Source: Domibacillus antri (GTDB lineage Bacteria; Bacillota; Bacilli; Bacillales; Domibacillaceae). From it: 34,662 bases of DNA. Location: assembly GCF_001936625.1 (NCBI RefSeq), contig NZ_MSDU01000062.1, forward strand, positions 1 to 34,662, read 5' to 3'. The notes under the pieces are model-generated. The model was not told where the DNA came from and did not search any database. It saw nothing but the letters and a program-made list of their open reading frames with translations. Shown here piece after piece: positions 31,518 through 34,662 of this stretch. A program made the position numbers and the translations under genes. Numbering within the stretch: position 1 is the stretch's first letter; each line of letters starts with the position of its first letter.

Positions 31518-33290
31518 ATGGCAAAAAAGCAGAAGCGGCCTTTACGGTCAAAAAAAGAAGACAGTTTGAAAAAAAAGAAAAAAAGTTCTATTCTTCTTTT
31601 TCGAAACAGAAAGATCAGCCAAAAATACGGAATCGTTCTCGCAATTGTTATTATATTATTTTTAATTGCAACCGTTTTCACTTCGCTGATTTTAAATGAT
31701 TTAACGAAAAAATTGGATGACCTTGATCGAAAAGGGGAGCAGGCGCTTGTACTCAGTGAGATGGGTTCGTTATTGCGCGCTAAAGATATACGGGTGAGCG
31801 ATTTTATCTTACTTGAAGAGCCCATTTCAATCGATCAATATAATCAACAGAGTGATAAGCTTAATGCTCTTGAAGAACAAATATCCAGCGTGTTAACCTC
31901 ACCGGCTCAGGAAGGTATTTTAAATCAAATTAAAGCTAATGATAATGAAATGAACCGGATCTTTTTTGAAATGATTATTCCATCCGTTCAACAAAAAAAG
32001 GAGCCTGAAGTTCTTTATTTAAAGCAAATGTCAGCGAATCTCCGCACTCAAACGATTCAATATATCGATGATCTTCAAATCAACTTGAAAACAGAATATT
32101 CCGCTGCTGTGGACAGAGCGAAAGCCCAAGCAAGGCAGGCACTCCTTATTTTGCTTATCTCTGTCGTTGCCGCATCGATCATCAGCATTATTCTATCCAT
32201 GTTGATCAGCCGTATTGTCGATTCCAATTTAAGAAAAGTGGTGACGGTAAGCAATGACATTGCTCAAGGAAAATTGAACGTGGAGCCGATCAATTATGAT
32301 GGAAAGGACGATATCGGTCAACTTGCATCGTCCACCAACTTAATGGCGGAGAATTTGCGCAACATTATTTCACAGCTTCTGTCCGTTGCCGAGCATGTTA
32401 AATCACAAAGCGGCACATTGAAGATGATGTCGAATGAAGTAAAAGACGGCAGTGAACAAATTGCGACGGCGATGGATGAAATGGCGCAGGGAGCAGAACA
32501 GCAGGCCGATGCCGCCTCTAATATCAGTGAATTGATTGAATCACTCAACCGCCAAATTACGGATGCGCGTGAAGACGGAGAGCAATTGAGTTCTTCTTCT
32601 GAACATGTTCTTCACTTATCTGGAGACGGACGTGTTCAGATGGAGCATACCGCTCATCAAATGGAACAAATTACGACACTCGTGTCCAGCTCCGTTGAAA
32701 AAGTGCGCGGCCTTGAGCAGCGTACGATGGAGATTTCACATCTCGTCAAGGTTATTCAAGATATTTCTGCCCAAACCAATCTGCTTGCCTTGAATGCGGC
32801 CATTGAAGCTGCCCGTGCCGGCGAACATGGACGCGGATTCGCGGTGGTAGCAGATGAAGTGCGCAAATTAGCTGTACAGGTGGATGATTCGGTTAAAGAA
32901 ATTACCGGCATTATTAATGGGGTTCAGGAAGAAACGACAGATGTCGTCACTTCATTAAATGACGGATTTGAGGAAGTCGAAAAAGGCAGTAAAGCGATGG
33001 TCGATACGACGGAAACATTTGCAGGCATTATCGATTCGGTCAATGATATGGCCAGTAAGATTCAAATGATTTCGACAAGACTTGATTCGATCAACGATGG
33101 GAGTGATAAAATCAGCTCATCCAGTCAGGAAGTCGCTTCTGTTTCCGAAGAGTCCTCTGCCGGCGTTGAAGAAACAGCCGCCGCTTCCCGCCAGCTTTAT
33201 GCATCAATGGAAGATATTCAAGAAAGTGCTCAGTCACTTGCTCAGCTGTCAGAAGAACTTGAGCAGACGGTTAAACAGTTTACACTCTAG
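31518..33290 (+). CDS. Methyl-accepting chemotaxis protein
   Basis: A 590-residue transmembrane receptor. An unusually basic 36-residue N-terminal tail ([20 protein letters not shown]) precedes TM1 (about 38-60), then a four-helix-bundle type sensor (about 61-205), TM2 (about 206-232), HAMP and a long coiled signalling domain with the hairpin tip [20 protein letters not shown] and [18 protein letters not shown] lies 7 bases upstream of the ATG at 31518; an ATG further up (31449) is not supported. The ligand is unknown; position near dct genes and a cre-like box suggest a carbon-source attractant. Confidence 0.9.
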   Translation: MAKKQKRPLRSKKEDSLKKKKKSSILLFRNRKISQKYGIVLAIVIILFLIATVFTSLILNDLTKKLDDLDRKGEQALVLSEMGSLLRAKDIRVSDFILLEEPISIDQYNQQSDKLNALEEQISSVLTSPAQEGILNQIKANDNEMNRIFFEMIIPSVQQKKEPEVLYLKQMSANLRTQTIQYIDDLQINLKTEYSAAVDRAKAQARQALLILLISVVAASIISIILSMLISRIVDSNLRKVVTVSNDIAQGKLNVEPINYDGKDDIGQLASSTNLMAENLRNIISQLLSVAEHVKSQSGTLKMMSNEVKDGSEQIATAMDEMAQGAEQQADAASNISELIESLNRQITDAREDGEQLSSSSEHVLHLSGDGRVQMEHTAHQMEQITTLVSSSVEKVRGLEQRTMEISHLVKVIQDISAQTNLLALNAAIEAARAGEHGRGFAVVADEVRKLAVQVDDSVKEITGIINGVQEETTDVVTSLNDGFEEVEKGSKAMVDTTETFAGIIDSVNDMASKIQMISTRLDSINDGSDKISSSSQEVASVSEESSAGVEETAAASRQLYASMEDIQESAQSLAQLSEELEQTVKQFTL

Positions 33291-33398
33291 CCGGTGATAT
33301 TTCGACCGGGACGAATGACCAAAAATGCCGGTGGTGTCTCAAAAATTCATTGAGACACCACCTTCTTCATTTCTTTTGCCGGAATTCCGTGAATCCGG
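33291..33398. repeat. CCGG-cored repeat flanking a hairpin, locus C
   Basis: CCGG cores at 33291, 33306, 33328, 33379 and 33395 flank the GTCTCAA hairpin at 33330-33362. AATCCGGCCTTC near the end is the same unit as in locus B (AATCCGGCCTTG). It occupies the spacer between the receptor and the lipoprotein. Confidence 0.6.
33330..33362 (+). terminator. GTCTCAA-type hairpin terminator of the chemotaxis receptor
   Basis: A perfect 12-bp stem, GGTGGTGTCTCA / TGAGACACCACC with a 9-base loop, 39 bases after the stop. It is the same hairpin family as at 16449 and 18843. Confidence 0.8.
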
Positions 33399-33423
33399 CC
33401 TTCTTATTGGACATCACTTTCCA

Positions 33424-33873
33424 TTATTTTATGGAAATAGTCTGCTCCTGATGGTCATGCAGCTCCCCTTTTACAACGTGAATGTTGACGATATATGTCC
33501 CTTTGTCGGGATATTGATAAGCTGCGCTATATGTACCAGAATCTTGTTCGACAGCAGCCACATATTCATGTTTTTCATCGCCATCCTGCCAAATTTCAAA
33601 CGAGACATCCGCCTGCGTTAACGGTTTTTCCTCTAACTGCAAAACCGTCTGCAGATTGATCGCTTCCTGTTCAGCTGCTTCCGCAGTAAAATCAATGCTT
33701 ACATGATGATGGCCATGTCCTTCCTCTGCCAGCTCCTGTTCAATCACTTCTACCACTGTTTCCTTAACAGCCGTTTCCAGTTCTTTCTGTTGTTGAACAG
33801 ATGCTTCTTCTTTCTCTGCACAGCCCGATAATAAAAGAACAGCTGCCGCACATAATGAGATCAAATTTTTCAT
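33424..33873 (-). CDS. YtkA-like lipoprotein
   Basis: A 149-residue exported lipoprotein: signal peptide MKNLISLCAAAVLLLSGC with the lipobox LLSGC (C18), a glutamate/glutamine-rich linker, a GHGHHH histidine cluster and a C-terminal immunoglobulin-like YtkA/FixH-type domain (DVSFEIWQDGDEKHEYV, GTYSAAYQYPDKGTYIV). GGAGGA lies 8 bases upstream of the ATG at 33873. B. subtilis YtkA is similar; the function is uncertain, with metal (copper) handling a common guess from the His-rich segment. Confidence 0.82.
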   Translation of the reverse strand: MKNLISLCAAAVLLLSGCAEKEEASVQQQKELETAVKETVVEVIEQELAEEGHGHHHVSIDFTAEAAEQEAINLQTVLQLEEKPLTQADVSFEIWQDGDEKHEYVAAVEQDSGTYSAAYQYPDKGTYIVNIHVVKGELHDHQEQTISIK

Positions 33874-33998
33874 TACAATTCTCCTCCAATGATTCAATAC
33901 CACACAGCATAACAATAGGATGTGAAATAAGAATGAAGAAAAATAGTCTTTTCCCCCAATTTTTTTGTATAATAACAAAGAAAAATACTGTAAAAATT

Positions 33999-34014
33999 TG
34001 TTTCACGTGGAACA
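33999..34014 (-). other. parS site, ParB (Spo0J) binding sequence
   Basis: TGTTTCACGTGGAACA on the plus strand is the exact reverse complement of TGTTCCACGTGAAACA, the canonical chromosomal parS sequence of Firmicutes (consensus TGTTNCACGTGAAACA). It lies in the spacer between the divergent lipoprotein and K+ channel genes. Confidence 0.88.
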
Positions 34015-34067
34015 TTTATAGACGGGGATTGTGCTTTTTCCGCAAATTATTTTTTAGAGCGATTCAT

Positions 34068-34301
34068 ATGAGCAACTGGACATTATTTTTTACGGCGTTC
34101 ACACTTGTCTTATTCAGCAGTTTTTTCATGTTTTTCGTCGAACCCGAGACATTTTTATCTCAGTTCGATGGATTATGGTGGACGATGACGACAATTGTGA
34201 CGGTCGGCTATGGAGATATATCGCCCGCTTCCGCTCTCCGTAAACTATTTGTCATGTTTTCTATAATAACTGACTTTCCGCATGTCAAAAACAGTAAATA
34301 G
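34068..34301 (+). pseudogene. Truncated K+ channel (YugO-like N-terminal part)
   Basis: The 77-residue frame has TM1 (LFFTAFTLVLFSSFFMFFV), the pore loop with selectivity filter TVGYGD and the beginning of TM2 (LRKLFVMFSII), then diverges into TDFPHVKNSK and a stop. In YugO-type channels TM2 continues and a cytoplasmic TrkA-N/RCK domain of about 200 residues follows; both are missing. I take the ATG at 34068, though a TTG farther upstream may be the original start. The break after MFSII points to an insertion or deletion at about 34264. Confidence 0.72.
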
Positions 34302-34455
34302 TGTTTTTTCGTTTTTTTCTCAATCAAAACCTGAAAAAGCAGCTGGTCTTTGATCTTTTTATGGTTTTGCAGCCGGATTAATGACTATTTTCAAATCGGC
34401 TTACTCGGAAATATTTCCATACATCAACCAGCTGCTTGGCTGTTTTTTTTAAAAT
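34302..34455. other. Spacer with long inverted repeat and CCGG-type motifs (locus D)
   Basis: An 11-bp inverted repeat AAGCAGCTGGT / ACCAGCTGCTT (34337-34347 and 34427-34437) brackets about 80 bases, and eight Ts follow shortly after the right arm. Between the arms, GCCGGATTAATGAC and CAAATCGGC resemble the CCGG-cored elements of loci A-C (spacing about 23). The whole could act as a terminator or be the edge of an inserted element. Confidence 0.4.
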
Positions 34456-34662
34456 TTATTGCTGGATGTGCTGTTTCATTTCATGAATCGGGCTGATGAG
34501 AATGGCCGTACTGAAGCCTGCCCATTCGATGGCTTGATGCATTTGGGGCCTGGGCGGCTCCGCGATGTAGCGCTCGATGCCGATCGACATGGTCAATAGC
34601 CCTTCAATTTTCTTTATAATGGTTTTGAAAGAGGGCGTTCTGGTTTTCTTTTTATCCGTAGT
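34456..34662 (-). CDS. Partial CDS at window edge, C-terminal 68 residues, unrecognised
   Basis: A minus-strand frame open to the window end and stopping at 34456 encodes a basic then amphipathic segment (KTIIKKIEGLLTMSIGIERY, then PRPQMHQAIEWAGF and the end EMKQHIQQ). I do not recognise it. Because it abuts a truncated K+ channel gene, an insertion-sequence transposase is possible but not shown. Confidence 0.45.
   Translation of the reverse strand, partial: TTDKKKTRTPSFKTIIKKIEGLLTMSIGIERYIAEPPRPQMHQAIEWAGFSTAILISPIHEMKQHIQQ

Overview
The window looks like the chromosome of a Bacillaceae-type Firmicute. Genes have strong AGGAGG-type ribosome binding sites, sigma-A promoters, CcpA cre-like boxes and Rho-independent terminators. 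Many products closely resemble Bacillus subtilis proteins (MhqR/N/O/P, DctS/R/B/P, IolS, YtkA-like), and there is a perfect ParB/Spo0J parS box near the right end. I cannot name the genus.

Region 1 (about 0.2-15.2 kb) is an aromatic-acid catabolic cluster centred on gentisate (2,5-dihydroxybenzoate). The minus-strand operon at 258-2816 encodes a fumarylpyruvate hydrolase-like FAH protein, a DinB-fold protein and a gentisate 1,2-dioxygenase. A second minus-strand operon at 9287-13307 encodes another gentisate dioxygenase, another FAH hydrolase, a 4-hydroxybenzoyl-CoA-type thioesterase and an acyl-CoA ligase. A class A flavin monooxygenase (7036-8265) is divergent from an IclR regulator. A second IclR regulator, an MFS permease, a PaaK-like aryl-CoA ligase, an unknown gene and an aromatic aldehyde dehydrogenase complete the cluster. 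Ligase + flavin hydroxylase + thioesterase + gentisate dioxygenase is the gene set for CoA-dependent conversion of a monohydroxybenzoate to gentisate: either 4-hydroxybenzoate with an NIH shift, as with PhgABC of Brevibacillus laterosporus, or salicylate through salicylyl-CoA. The DinB protein is the only candidate maleylpyruvate isomerase. Promoters share operator palindromes and cre boxes, so the cluster appears to be induced as one regulon and repressed by preferred carbon sources.

Region 2 (15.3-20.1 kb) holds an IolS-like aldo/keto reductase, a permease lacking a convincing N-terminus, a broken DinB-family gene, a small membrane protein and a BASS-family transporter. Its intergenic spacers carry unusual CCGGCC-cored arrays with 20-21 bp spacing.

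Region 3 (20.1-23.96 kb) is a methylhydroquinone/quinone resistance locus: MarR repressor MhqR with two recognisable operator boxes, nitroreductase MhqN, DoxX proteins, ring-cleaving dioxygenase MhqO and a WrbA-type quinone reductase. It probably protects the cell from quinones formed from gentisate-like hydroquinones.

Region 4 (24.0-34.66 kb) holds a SulP anion transporter, a BCCT transporter remnant and the complete C4-dicarboxylate sensing/uptake system dctS-dctR / dctB / dctP. It continues with a GNAT acetyltransferase, a methyl-accepting chemotaxis protein and a YtkA-like lipoprotein, then the parS site, a truncated K+ channel and the 3' end of a gene leaving the window. The first ~195 bases (homopolymer G runs, repeated 20-mers) look like a poor-quality or repetitive contig end.
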